Positions 9,060 to 16,778 are shown, counted from the first letter of the stretch. The stretch is DNA of 64,000 nt from Xylanimonas protaetiae (GCF_004135385.1 NZ_CP035493.1:930001-994000); one strand, 5' to 3'. Program-made: numbers and translations. Notes: generated by a model from the letters alone, not told the origin.

Positions 9060-10172
9060 CTACAGGTCGTCCGGGTCGACCAGGAAGTCCGACTCGTCGG
9101 CGAGCTCGCCGCCCGCCGCCTCCCACAGGGCGCGCGCGACCCGCGCGACCAGCTCGGCGGACCGCTTCCGGGCCACCAGGTGGGTGTGCGAGGGGCGCTC
9201 GCGGTTCGCGTCGACGATGTCCGGAGCGTCCCACATCACGCGGTAGGCGACACAGCCCGAGCGCACCCAGGGCAGGTCGCGCAGCAGCAGCGGGACGACG
9301 TCCTCGCCCGCCACCTCGACCGTGACCCAGCCGTCCAGCCCCAGGTCGATCGTGACGCCGAACCCGTCCAGGACGTGCGGCTCCTGGAGGGCGGCGATGT
9401 CGAAGTCGTCGGCGGCGGCGTGCAGCGCGCGGCGCTCGTCGGGGTCGAGCGGCTCGCCCGGGTACAGCGGCCGCTCGGCGATGCCGGGCGGCGGGCCCTG
9501 GTAGGGCGCGCCCTGTGTGGCCAGGTGCGCCCGCGGGTGCACGGCCTGGATGACGCGGTGGCAGGCCTGCGGGTCGAGCCACACGTCCGAGTAGAGGGTC
9601 AGGTTCACCGCGGCGCCCGGGTCCGGCGTCAGCACGACGCCCGCCCCCCACGGCTGCTCGGCGTCGTCGGACCACAGGCCGCCGACGTCGAGGCGCACGC
9701 TGCCGCCCAGGCGGCGTGCGGCGGCGACGAGCCACAGGACGACCCGCTCCTCCTCGCGGTTCGGCAGGCCGGCGGGGAAGGACCGGGCGAGGCCGTCCTT
9801 GTCGCCGCCGTCGGCGGGCACGGGGTCGTCCCAGCGCTCGCGCGGGCAGACGACGTCGAACACGATCGCGGTGCCGGCCGGCAGGCCGGGGTCGAAGCCC
9901 TGGCCGGCGGGCGCGTACGGGCCGCTCAGCGCGGAGTGCCGCGACAGGCGCAGCACGCCCGGCTCACCGGGGCCGGCCATGCGCCCCACGGGGACGTCGG
10001 CGCCGGGCATGTCGCGCGGCACCACCTCCCAGCGCGTCGCCGTGAACCGGGACAGCGCGAGCACCTCGACCTCGTCGACGACGACGTCGCCGGGCAGCGC
10101 CAGCAGGTGCCGGGCCTCGTGCCCGCGCGTCACGGTGCGAGGGAGCGTCGGGTGGGTCGCGGGCTGCGCCAT
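9060..10172 (-). CDS. Conserved protein of unknown function, upstream of mrpA
   Basis: 370 residues with no family I can name. It is a paralogue of the gene at 13252-14211. Both share a block like FPAGLPNREEERVVLWLVAA, a following LYS..LDP stretch, a C-terminal YRVMW motif, and a conserved HL(V/I)AR segment. No signal peptide or membrane helices are evident, so it is probably cytoplasmic. The ATG at 10172 is chosen over a longer frame because AAGGAG lies about 10 nt upstream; the extra N-terminal stretch is low-complexity Arg. It ends 6 nt before mrpA and is probably co-transcribed with the antiporter. Confidence 0.8.
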   Translation of the reverse strand: MAQPATHPTLPRTVTRGHEARHLLALPGDVVVDEVEVLALSRFTATRWEVVPRDMPGADVPVGRMAGPGEPGVLRLSRHSALSGPYAPAGQGFDPGLPAGTAIVFDVVCPRERWDDPVPADGGDKDGLARSFPAGLPNREEERVVLWLVAAARRLGGSVRLDVGGLWSDDAEQPWGAGVVLTPDPGAAVNLTLYSDVWLDPQACHRVIQAVHPRAHLATQGAPYQGPPPGIAERPLYPGEPLDPDERRALHAAADDFDIAALQEPHVLDGFGVTIDLGLDGWVTVEVAGEDVVPLLLRDLPWVRSGCVAYRVMWDAPDIVDANRERPSHTHLVARKRSAELVARVARALWEAAGGELADESDFLVDPDDL

Positions 10173-10287
10173 GCGCTTGAGCTCCTTCCGGGAGGGCAAG
10201 GGCGCGCGACGTCGTCGCAGACCCTCGTGGCGCGACCGAGCGTAGCGGTGCGCCGGCCCCTCTCCGTCAGAGTGCTCGGAACTCATC

Positions 10288-10863
10288 TCAGACCGTGCTC
10301 CGGTGGAAGCCCTGCCACGACCGGCTCGCCGTCGGGCCGCGCTGGCCCTGGTAGCGCGAGCCGTTCGCGCCGGAGCCGTACGGGTGCTCGGACGGGCTGG
10401 ACAGGCGGAAGAAGCAGAACTGGCCGATCTTCATGCCGGGCCACAGCAGGATCGGCAGCGTCGCGGTGTTGCTCAGCTCGAGCGTCACGTGCCCGCTGAA
10501 CCCCGGGTCGATGAACCCGGCCGTGCTGTGCGTCAGCAGGCCCAGGCGGCCGAGGGACGACTTGCCCTCGAGGCGCGCGGCGACGTCGTCGGGCAGCGTG
10601 ATCGTCTCGAACGTGGAGCCGAGCACGAACTCGCCCGGGTGCAGCACGAACGGCTCGCCCTCGGGGACCTCGATCAGGCGGGTCAGCTCGGGCTGCTCCT
10701 GCGCCGGGTCGATGAAGGGGTACTTGTGGTTGTCGAAGAGCCGGAAGAACTTGTCGAGACGCACGTCGACGCTGGACGGCTGGAGCATCGCCGGGTCGTA
10801 CGGGTCGATGACGACCCGCTGGGCGTCGAGCTCGGCGGCGATGTCACGGTCGGAGAGCAGCAC
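10288..10863 (-). CDS. dcd: dCTP deaminase
   Basis: 191 residues with the classical N-terminus [12 protein letters not shown], the active-site region [10 protein letters not shown], and the trimer-forming [15 protein letters not shown]. It converts dCTP toward dUMP or dUTP for thymidylate synthesis; actinobacterial members are usually the bifunctional dUMP-forming type. The start is GTG. TACGGT ends 6 nt before it, so the mRNA is probably leaderless. Confidence 0.95.
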   Translation of the reverse strand: MLLSDRDIAAELDAQRVVIDPYDPAMLQPSSVDVRLDKFFRLFDNHKYPFIDPAQEQPELTRLIEVPEGEPFVLHPGEFVLGSTFETITLPDDVAARLEGKSSLGRLGLLTHSTAGFIDPGFSGHVTLELSNTATLPILLWPGMKIGQFCFFRLSSPSEHPYGSGANGSRYQGQRGPTASRSWQGFHRSTV

Positions 10864-10996
10864 GTGCCCACCGTAATCGGAAGGTCAGCGACACGCGGAC
10901 CCGGGGCGCGGAGCGGGGCGCACGCGGCCCCGGCTCCTCGACCCCGGAGCGGATGTGGGTATGATCGGGGCGCACACCCCCCGTGGGCGTGGCAGC

Positions 10997-11070
10997 GCGG
11001 ACGTAGTTCAATGGCAGAACTTCAGCTTCCCAAGCTGATAGCGCGGGTTCGATTCCCGTCGTCCGCTCCA
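10997..11070 (+). tRNA. tRNA-Gly (anticodon CCC)
   Basis: The acceptor stem GCGGACG pairs with CGTCCGC. The anticodon arm is TCAGC-TTCCCAA-GCTGA, giving anticodon CCC, and the T-arm contains GGTTCGATTCC. An encoded CCA end is present at 11068-11070. A hairpin follows within 5 nt. Confidence 0.95.
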
Positions 11071-11074
11071 CGTG

Positions 11075-11108
11075 CGAGAGGCCCGACCGTCTTCGGTCGG
11101 GCCTCTCG
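11075..11108 (+). terminator. Hairpin terminator behind tRNA-Gly
   Basis: A perfect 15-bp stem (11075-11089 with 11094-11108) closed by the loop TCTT. There is no T-tract, as is common in actinobacterial terminators. Confidence 0.8.
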
Positions 11109-11200
11109 TGCTTTCCTGCGGGCCGGCCTCTCGTGCTTTCCTGCGGGCCGGCCTCTCGTGCTTTCCTGCGGGCCGGCCTCTCGTGCTTTCCTGCGGGCCG
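11101..11200. repeat. 25-bp tandem repeat, four copies
   Basis: Four exact copies of a 25-bp unit beginning GCCTCTCGTGCTTTCCTGCG, starting at 11101, 11126, 11151 and 11176. The first 8 bp of the array are the right arm of the tRNA-Gly terminator stem, so the array looks like tandem expansion of the terminator flank. The unit length is not a multiple of three and it lies between genes. Confidence 0.95.
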
Positions 11201-11213
11201 GCCGCGCGGGCGC

Positions 11214-12233
11214 TCAGCGCGGGCGTGTGCGGGGGCGCAGGCGCACGTCGGGGAGGACGGGGGCGCGCAGCGGGCCCTCGGCATAGCCGTGCACCTCGCC
11301 GAAGCGGCGGCCGGCCGCACCGTCGGCGTACCGGGTACCGGCGCCGTCGTCGGCCACCTGCGCCATCCAGTCCGCGCGGGCGCGGGCGACGTCGTCGTGC
11401 GACCGGCCGACGAAGTTCCACCACATGACGATGTCCTCCTCGAAGGGGACGCCGCCGAGGAGGACGGTGCGGGCCGGGGCGTCCGGCCCGGCCTCGATCA
11501 CGAGCCGGTCCCGGCCGGGAGCCACGTAGCCGAGCTGGTCCGGGGGCACGACGACGCCGGCGAACGTGACGTCCCCGGCATCGATCAGGAGCGCGTGCTC
11601 GAAGGCGGGGTCGACGTCGAGCTCGACGCGGCCGCCGGGGACGAGGTCGACCTGGGCGCCGACGAGCGGCGTGTACGTGCGCGCCGGGGAGACGAGCGCG
11701 CCGAGGGCGCCCAGGAAGACCTGGACGCGGCCGCCGGCGTGCTCGGCGACGGGCAGGTCGGCGTGGTGCTCGAAGTGCGGCTCGACGCCGAGCGCGTCGC
11801 CCGGCAGCGCGGTCCAGAGCTGGACGCCGTGCAGCGTGGGCGGCCGCACGCCCGCGGGGGACTCCTCCGAGTGCGAGATGCCGACGCCCGCCGTCATGAG
11901 GTTGAGCTCCCCCGGCCGCACCGTCTCCAGCGAGCCCACCGAGTCGCGGTGCAGGATCTCGCCCGCGAACAGCCAGCTCACCGTCTGGAGCCCGGTGTGC
12001 GGGTGCGGCGGCACCTGCATGCCCGCCGACGCCGTGACGTCGTCCGGCCCGTAGTGGTCGCAGAAGCACCAGGCGCCCACCAGGGAGCGCACCTTCTGCG
12101 GGATCGTGCGCCGCACGGCCATCGCGCGCGGGCCGCCGAGCGGCACGTCGCGCGCGGTGAGGAGCTGCACGCCGGCGGGGGCGTCGCCAGCGGCGCAGAC
12201 CTGCTCGGCGGGACGCGACTCGAGGTTGCTCAT
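11214..12233 (-). CDS. Pirin family protein
   Basis: 339 residues with a bicupin fold. The N-terminal cupin holds the conserved metal-binding pattern (PPHPHTGLQTVSW, then GISHSEE). Pirins are iron-binding proteins; some bacterial ones have quercetinase activity and some modulate central metabolism, and nothing here decides between these. TAGGTT ends 6 nt before the ATG, suggesting a leaderless transcript. Confidence 0.9.
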   Translation of the reverse strand: MSNLESRPAEQVCAAGDAPAGVQLLTARDVPLGGPRAMAVRRTIPQKVRSLVGAWCFCDHYGPDDVTASAGMQVPPHPHTGLQTVSWLFAGEILHRDSVGSLETVRPGELNLMTAGVGISHSEESPAGVRPPTLHGVQLWTALPGDALGVEPHFEHHADLPVAEHAGGRVQVFLGALGALVSPARTYTPLVGAQVDLVPGGRVELDVDPAFEHALLIDAGDVTFAGVVVPPDQLGYVAPGRDRLVIEAGPDAPARTVLLGGVPFEEDIVMWWNFVGRSHDDVARARADWMAQVADDGAGTRYADGAAGRRFGEVHGYAEGPLRAPVLPDVRLRPRTRPR

Positions 12234-12297
12234 GACGGCAACCTACGGGCCGGGGGGCGCGCTCGCCGCCGGCCTGGGTTCCGGTCGAAGCGCTCCC

Positions 12298-12369
12298 TGT
12301 CGGGACGTGGGTTCCGGATCGGAACGTGCATCCCGCCGCACGTTCCGATCCGGAACCCACGTTCCGACA
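12298..12369. repeat. Large intergenic inverted repeat (32-bp arms)
   Basis: Arms 12298-12329 and 12338-12369 are complementary apart from one G-T pair; the inner 25 bp are perfect. The loop is ATCCCGCC. The palindromic GGTTCCGGATCGGAAC recurs within the arms, and a partial direct copy (GGGTTCCGGTCGA) lies just left of it. It could act as a terminator for leftward transcription or as a protein-binding site. Confidence 0.85.
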
Positions 12370-12800
12370 CCCGGGCGCTCGTTACGGCCGGGTCACGCGG
12401 CGGGGATGGCCGAGGCCCCCGGGACGGCCGGGGGGCCTCGGGTGCACCGCGCACCGCTGGTCGTGGGTCCCACCGACCAGAGCGCCGTGTGTCGACGACA
12501 CGGCCCCGGCAACCCGTCAGCTCAGGGATCGGTCCTCGCGAGGGACCCCTGACCCGTTCTCCACGGACCGCCGGACGCGGGTGGTCTTCCGGCCCCGCTC
12601 GAGCACCTGTGTCGTCACCCACAGCCCCACACCGCGGCGCGGGACGGCCCGTCGTTATCCGGTCGACCTTTGTCTCTTCGGCGGGGTATGCCAACCCGCT
12701 GCAGCTGGGGTTGGAGCGTCCTCTTCGTCGAGACCATTGGAGTCGTTTCTACTTGCCGGGAACCCGCTGTGCAAGACGCCTAGCACGTCTTTCTCAGGCC

Positions 12801-13243
12801 TGTGAACAAGACACAACGTCGTCCACAGGCGGGGCCGCGGAATCCCCACACCGTCCACAGCCCTGGGGACAAAAGATGTGGACGCCAGGTGAACGGCACG
12901 ACGGCGTCCGGCGGCGGTCGGGGCGCCCGCGGAGGGGACGGGCAGCGCTCGCACGGGCCCCTGCGCGGGCGCCCGACGTGGCCGACGCGGCGGGAACGTC
13001 GCCAGAAATGCGTACGAAACCGCGGAATCTCGCGGTTTCACGGTCTGCGCAGCGGCGGGCGCCGCCCCGCGGTCGGGCGACGCAGGCGTGCGACCCTGTC
13101 GCGCGCCCGCCGGGAGGGTCCCCGCGCCCGCCGGCGACGCCGAGGTGGATGCCCGGTGGACAGCCGGTGGACGACGGTTCCCGCAGGTGAGCGTCCCCTG
13201 GCCGCGCTGTCCACACAGCCCTGTGGACGCAGCCTGTGGACAA
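12801..13243. other. Cluster of DnaA-box-like sequences
   Basis: One perfect TTGTCCACA (minus strand, 13235-13243) is accompanied by near matches. They are TTGTTCACA (12801-12809, minus), TCGTCCACA (12819-12827), CCGTCCACA (12851-12859), TTGTCCCCA (12864-12872, minus), GCGTCCACA (12877-12885, minus), CTGTCCACA (13207-13215), and GCGTCCACA (13222-13230, minus). TTGTCCACA is the preferred box of high-GC actinobacteria. No dnaA, dnaN or rpmH is adjacent, so this is not the standard oriC setting. Confidence 0.5.
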
Positions 13244-13251
13244 CGTGCGGG

Positions 13252-14211
13252 TCAGACCCACGCCTGGGCGCCGCTGTGCTGCCCGTCGATCCGCGCGCCC
13301 AGCTCCTCCGCCGTCGCGACGAACCCGCCGTCGTCCACGAGCACGCCCGCGATCCGGGCCTGCAACGCCGTCGCCAGCCGCGCCACGATCGACGCCATGC
13401 GGCTGCGCGCGATGAGGTGCAGCCCCGAGGGGTGCTCCGTCTGGAGCTCGTACGGGTCCTGCGGCACCCACGACATCCGGTACGCGAACGGCCCGTACTG
13501 CCGCCACTCCATGACCCCGAGCGCGCGCGGAACCCGGTCGACGTGCTCCACCCGGACGAGCAGCTCGCCGTCGTACGACGTGCGGGCGCGCACCGTGTAC
13601 GTGAGCGAGCCGTCGGCCGCCTGCCCGCGCGTGCCGAGCTCCGCCGTCGCGACCAGGCCGCGCACCTGGTGCAGCAGGTCGGCGGGGTCGAGGGCGTGCG
13701 ACGAGTACAGCGCGAGGTCGACGGCGCCGCCCCGGTCGGGCACGAGCGGCGTCACGCCGTCGGCGACCAGCCCACCGCCCACCTTGCGGGCCACCGCGAC
13801 GCCCCACTGCACCGCCCGCAGCTCCTCCGCCTCGGGCAGCCCGGCCGCGAACGCCCGGGAGATCCCGTCCCGGTCGTCGTACGACGCGGGCCGGCGCAGC
13901 CGCGCCTCCGGCCGCCCGTCCGCGGACGCGATCGACCACGCGGCCCACGCCGTGTCGGTTGTCAGCCCGACGCCGCCGGCCTGCTCCGCCGACACCGGCG
14001 ACGGACCGGTGAGCGCGTGCCGCTCGCCCAGCCGCAGCACGCCGGGCACGGCCTCGGTCTCGGCCGCGGTGCGGAACAGCCCCCCGCGCGTGCGGGGCGC
14101 CGCCGCGGTCGGCTCGCGCAGCCAGGCGACGTCGGCGAACCAGGCGGCCGCCAGCTCGGGGAGGGCGTCGCCCCGGGCTGCGGGGACCACCAGGACGTGC
14201 GGCTCGGTCAT
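13252..14211 (-). CDS. Conserved protein of unknown function, paralogue of the gene at 9060-10172
   Basis: 319 residues, no named family. It aligns with the product of 9060-10172 over most of its length (FAAGLPEAEELRAVQWGVAV, DLALYSSHALDP, YRMSWVPQDPYEL, HLIARSRMASIVARLA). It appears soluble. TACGGT ends 7 nt before the ATG, suggesting leaderless expression. A 10-bp inverted repeat covers the start codon and the region of the -10 element. Having two diverged copies 3 kb apart suggests distinct roles, but no enzymatic motif is visible. Confidence 0.8.
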   Translation of the reverse strand: MTEPHVLVVPAARGDALPELAAAWFADVAWLREPTAAAPRTRGGLFRTAAETEAVPGVLRLGERHALTGPSPVSAEQAGGVGLTTDTAWAAWSIASADGRPEARLRRPASYDDRDGISRAFAAGLPEAEELRAVQWGVAVARKVGGGLVADGVTPLVPDRGGAVDLALYSSHALDPADLLHQVRGLVATAELGTRGQAADGSLTYTVRARTSYDGELLVRVEHVDRVPRALGVMEWRQYGPFAYRMSWVPQDPYELQTEHPSGLHLIARSRMASIVARLATALQARIAGVLVDDGGFVATAEELGARIDGQHSGAQAWV

Positions 14212-14237
14212 GCCGGGAACCGTATCGTCCCGGCATG
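14209..14237 (-). promoter_or_regulatory. Inverted repeat over the start codon of the 13252-14211 gene
   Basis: CATGCCGGGA (14209-14218) is the exact complement of TCCCGGCATG (14228-14237), with 9 bp between the arms. The right arm overlaps no gene. The left arm contains the start codon, and the presumed -10 element TACGGT lies in the spacer. An operator at which a repressor would block a leaderless start is a plausible reading. Confidence 0.5.
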
Positions 14238-14275
14238 CGCGCCGGGGAGACCCGTCCCGCGGCCCGGATCGGGCG

Positions 14276-14833
14276 CTACGCGCGGACGTCGTGCAGGTGG
14301 TGGACGACGTCGTGCAGGAAGTACTGGCCGAGCGTGCGCACGGTGAAGAGCGAGCCGTTCGAGCGGCGGCCGGGGCGGTCGAGCTGGTCGGTCCCGACGG
14401 CGTCGAACCGGTCGGCGACGGCCGCGCCCGCGGCGACGAGCTCGGCCGCGACGACCTCGGGGTCCTGGTGCGCGTAGTCCTCCGCGACGGCCGTCGCGTC
14501 CTGGTCCCAGCTCGGGAACTGCGGGTCGTTCTCCTCGATCATCGACCGCAGGCGGCCGTCGAAGACGCGGAAGACGTCGCGCACGTGGGCGCCGTACTCG
14601 AGCGCCGACCAGACGCCCGGGGCGGGGCGCACGGCGACGTCGGCCCGGGCGAGGGCGGCCTCCCAGCGCGGCAGCGTGCCGCGCGTGACGTCACCGACCG
14701 CGAGCGGGTCGCCCGCGGCCGCGTCGTAGCCGCACTCCGGGCAGGGGCGCTCCAGCACCCAGGTCCAGTCCTTGGTGTCTGGGGTGACGGTGTCCGGAGT
14801 GACGGTGTCCGGGGTGATGCCATCGCTCTGCAT
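14276..14833 (-). CDS. DinB-superfamily (mycothiol-dependent type) protein
   Basis: 185 residues. After a repeated N-terminal tail and a CPECGYD zinc-like knuckle, the protein follows the DinB/MDMPI four-helix pattern with metal-ligand histidines in YGAHVRDVF and HDVVHHLHDV. This fold includes maleylpyruvate isomerases and thiol transferases that use mycothiol in actinobacteria; the substrate is unknown. TACGCT ends 6 nt before the ATG (leaderless). It is divergent from the TetR gene at 14901, which may regulate it. Confidence 0.82.
   Translation of the reverse strand: MQSDGITPDTVTPDTVTPDTKDWTWVLERPCPECGYDAAAGDPLAVGDVTRGTLPRWEAALARADVAVRPAPGVWSALEYGAHVRDVFRVFDGRLRSMIEENDPQFPSWDQDATAVAEDYAHQDPEVVAAELVAAGAAVADRFDAVGTDQLDRPGRRSNGSLFTVRTLGQYFLHDVVHHLHDVRA
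14774..14818 (-). repeat. 15-bp tandem repeat in the DinB-like gene, three units
   Basis: Residues 6-20 read ITPDT, VTPDT, VTPDT, encoded by three 15-bp units. The pentapeptide theme resembles the VTPSD units in the ogt linker 12 kb away, although the genes are unrelated. Confidence 0.85.
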
Positions 14834-14900
14834 CGGGCCAGCGTACGGAGCACGAGGGCCCTTGTACCTGGTACTGACGGTCTCACCCTATGATGTCAGC
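14834..14900. promoter_or_regulatory. Divergent promoter region, DinB-like gene / TetR
   Basis: Rightward, TATGAT (14889-14894) ends 6 nt before the tetR ATG. Leftward, TACGCT ends 6 nt before the ATG of the DinB-like gene. GTAC-CTG-GTAC in the middle is a short dyad that could bind the TetR protein. Confidence 0.6.
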
Positions 14901-15500
14901 ATGCCCAAGATCATCGGCAAGAGCCTGCACGAACACCGCCAGATGACGCGGCAGCGACTCTTCACGGCACTCTCCACGCTCATGGGCGAGCGCGGCTTCG
15001 ACACCATCACCCTCGCCGACATCGCCGCGGAGGCGGGCGTCGGCCGCACGGCGGTCTACAACCACTTCCCCGACAAGGAGGCGCTGCTCCTCGGGTTCAT
15101 CACCCACGAGACCGAGGAGTACGCGGTCAGGCTCCAGCGGGCGCTCGACGGCATCGACGACCCCGTCGAGCAGCTGCGCACGTACATCCGCCAGCAGGCC
15201 CAGCTCGCGCGCATGTTCCACCTGGCGCCGGGCCCGGACCTGCGCACGATCCTGTCGCGCCCCACGCTCCAGCGGCTGCGCGAGCACGCCGAGATCGTCG
15301 AGTCGATCCTGCGCCGCATCCTCACCGCCGGCATCGCCACGGGGGTGTTCCCGGACCAGGACATCGACCCCACCGTGCAGCTCGTCAACGCGTGCCTGTC
15401 CGGCCGCCTCATCCCCGAGGACCCGGTCGGGCGCGACCGCGCGGTCAACGCCGCCGAGCGGTTCGTGCTGCGCGCGGTGGGCTCGCGCGCGGCCGCCTGA
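14901..15500 (+). CDS. TetR-family transcriptional regulator
   Basis: 199 residues. The N-terminal helix-turn-helix (about residues 20-60) contains ITLADIAAEAGVGRTAVYNH, the hallmark TetR recognition region; the C-terminal half is a variable ligand domain. The ATG at 14901 is preferred because no Shine-Dalgarno exists and TATGAT ends exactly 6 nt upstream. It is divergent from the DinB-like gene and convergent with an AraC gene, the two being separated by a perfect palindrome. Confidence 0.92.
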   Translation: MPKIIGKSLHEHRQMTRQRLFTALSTLMGERGFDTITLADIAAEAGVGRTAVYNHFPDKEALLLGFITHETEEYAVRLQRALDGIDDPVEQLRTYIRQQAQLARMFHLAPGPDLRTILSRPTLQRLREHAEIVESILRRILTAGIATGVFPDQDIDPTVQLVNACLSGRLIPEDPVGRDRAVNAAERFVLRAVGSRAAA

Positions 15501-15520
15501 GACCCTCGCCCACAGAACCC

Positions 15521-15582
15521 GAGCGCACGCAAGAGAGGGCGGTCTCCCGACGTCGGGAGACCGCCCTCTCTTGCGTGCGCTC
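15521..15582. terminator. Perfect 62-bp palindrome, bidirectional terminator
   Basis: Arms 15521-15551 and 15552-15582 are perfectly complementary with no spacer (31 bp each). It lies between the convergent tetR and araC genes, and its right end includes two bases of the araC stop codon. This position fits a shared terminator. Confidence 0.85.
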
Positions 15583-16411
15583 AGCTCGCGAGCCGCGACC
15601 GCAGCTCCGACGGCGTCGACCCCGTGGCCGCCTGCACCGCGCGGCGCAGCGCGAGCGCCGAGCCGTAGCCGCACAGCTCCGCCAGGTCCTCCAGCGTGAC
15701 GCCCGCGTAGCGCGGGTCGTGCAGCCGGGCCAGCGCGCTGCGCAGCCGCTCGTGCGAGATCCAGCCGCACACCGTGCGCTCCTCGCCCTCGAAGAGCCGG
15801 TGCAGCGTGCGCGTCGAGACGCCGAAGTGGGTGGCGATGCTCGCCGGCGTGAGGTCGTTCTCCGCGTGGTGCGCGGCGATGTACTGGACCACGCGCGAGC
15901 GCTCGACCTGCTCGAGGAGCACCGTCGTGCGCGTCTCGGGCCGCGACGTCGCCATCGCGCCCACGAGCTGCTCGACGACGCGCACGGTCTCCGCACGCAC
16001 CTCCGGCACCGTGCCCGGCTGGCACACCAGCTCGCGCAGGGCCGACGCCGTCGCGCCCGGGAGCACCGCCTCGGGGCCCCACACGGTCAGCGGCGCCTCG
16101 TCGAACGTGCCGCGCATCGCCGTGCGCTCGACGGCGATGTCGACCTCGACCACGAGCGCGCCCTGCGTGCTGATCTCGAGCGGACGCCACCCGACCGCCA
16201 GCACGGCACCCCGCGGGCCGAGCGCCTCGATGGTGCCGCCCGTCTTGAGCGTCACCTCGCCGTCGAGCACGACCATGAGCCGCACCGCACGCCACGGGTG
16301 ACCGAAGTTGTCGCCCGGGAGGCGCGTGGTGAGCGGCCCCGTCTGCACGAGCGAGACGAGGTAGGCGCCGAACCGCGCTGAACGCCGGCGTTCCTTCTGC
16401 CCGGTGACCAT
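15581..16411 (-). CDS. AraC-family transcriptional regulator
   Basis: 276 residues. The C-terminal 100 form the double helix-turn-helix (HFGVSTRTLHRLFEGEERTV, then LEDLAELCGYGSALALRRA). The N-terminal part resembles that of the AraC protein at 19588-20652, with the shared stretch DNFGH followed by VVLDGEV. The ATG at 16411 is chosen because AGGGCGG lies just upstream and a 29-codon ORF ends 10 nt before it. A longer frame from 16465 lacks a ribosome-binding site. The inducer and targets are unknown; the neighbouring LuxR gene is an obvious candidate. Confidence 0.88.
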   Translation of the reverse strand: MVTGQKERRRSARFGAYLVSLVQTGPLTTRLPGDNFGHPWRAVRLMVVLDGEVTLKTGGTIEALGPRGAVLAVGWRPLEISTQGALVVEVDIAVERTAMRGTFDEAPLTVWGPEAVLPGATASALRELVCQPGTVPEVRAETVRVVEQLVGAMATSRPETRTTVLLEQVERSRVVQYIAAHHAENDLTPASIATHFGVSTRTLHRLFEGEERTVCGWISHERLRSALARLHDPRYAGVTLEDLAELCGYGSALALRRAVQAATGSTPSELRSRLAS

Positions 16412-16421
16412 GTCGACCGCC

Positions 16422-16511
16422 CTAGCCGGCCACGACGACGGACAGGACGAGAGGCAGGACGGCACGCCGCGCCGACGGGCGTCGGACGTGCTTCACAACG
16501 GTCGCGGTCAT
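16422..16511 (-). CDS. 29-residue small protein or leader peptide upstream of araC
   Basis: A short frame with a strong Shine-Dalgarno (GGGGAGG, about 7 nt before ATG) encodes a basic N-terminal half (VKHVRRPSARR) and a hydrophobic tail (AVLPLVLSVVVAG). Its stop is 10 nt before the araC ATG and overlaps the araC ribosome-binding site, so coupling is expected. It could be a translation-coupling leader, a small membrane peptide, or a signal for the regulator. No homologue is recognised. Confidence 0.5.
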   Translation of the reverse strand: MTATVVKHVRRPSARRAVLPLVLSVVVAG

Positions 16512-16778
16512 GGTCTGCCTCCCCTGGGGGGCGTCGGAGGAAGCCGGCGGGCGGGACACGCACGTCGGGGGCGGGCGGCGCCCGCGCGCACGGGGGGATG
16601 TCGCGCGGGCGCCGACCCTTCGCGGCGTGACCGGCAGGGCGGCGAGGGGACGGTGCCGCCCGGGCCTGAGGATCGCTCCCCGCCGCGGTTCCTCAACCTT
16701 GGCCGGGCCCACGTGCAGGTAGACGCAGGTGGCGCGCCCTGAGCGGCCGCCTGGCACCGCCTGCCCCGCTGTAACACG
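16512..16778. promoter_or_regulatory. Divergent promoter region between the small ORF/araC and luxR
   Basis: The region contains no convincing gene. TAACAC (16772-16777) is a candidate -10 for luxR, with transcription starting near its ATG. CACGTG sits near 16711. No clear leftward promoter can be chosen by eye. Confidence 0.4.

Larger units (their letters stand above)
12234..13251. other. 1-kb gene-free intergenic region
   Basis: No frame here has a credible start, codon usage or recognisable product. It holds a 32-bp inverted repeat near its left end, a stretch of clearly lower GC (about 12650-12830), and a cluster of DnaA-box-like 9-mers at 12801-13243. The two flanking genes are both on the minus strand. 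Confidence 0.75.

Noticed and set aside
11008-11213. Coding of the 25-bp repeats at the end of the pirin-antisense frame
   Set aside because: The unit is not a multiple of three and the frame crosses tRNA-Gly.
12801-13243. Reading the DnaA-box cluster as the chromosomal oriC
   Set aside because: None of dnaA, dnaN, recF, rpmH or rnpA is adjacent and only one box is perfect. It is reported as a cluster to test, not as an origin.
16510-16722. Rightward 70-codon frame in the araC-luxR gap
   Set aside because: No ribosome-binding site, Arg/Gly-rich product, and it covers the region needed for divergent promoters.
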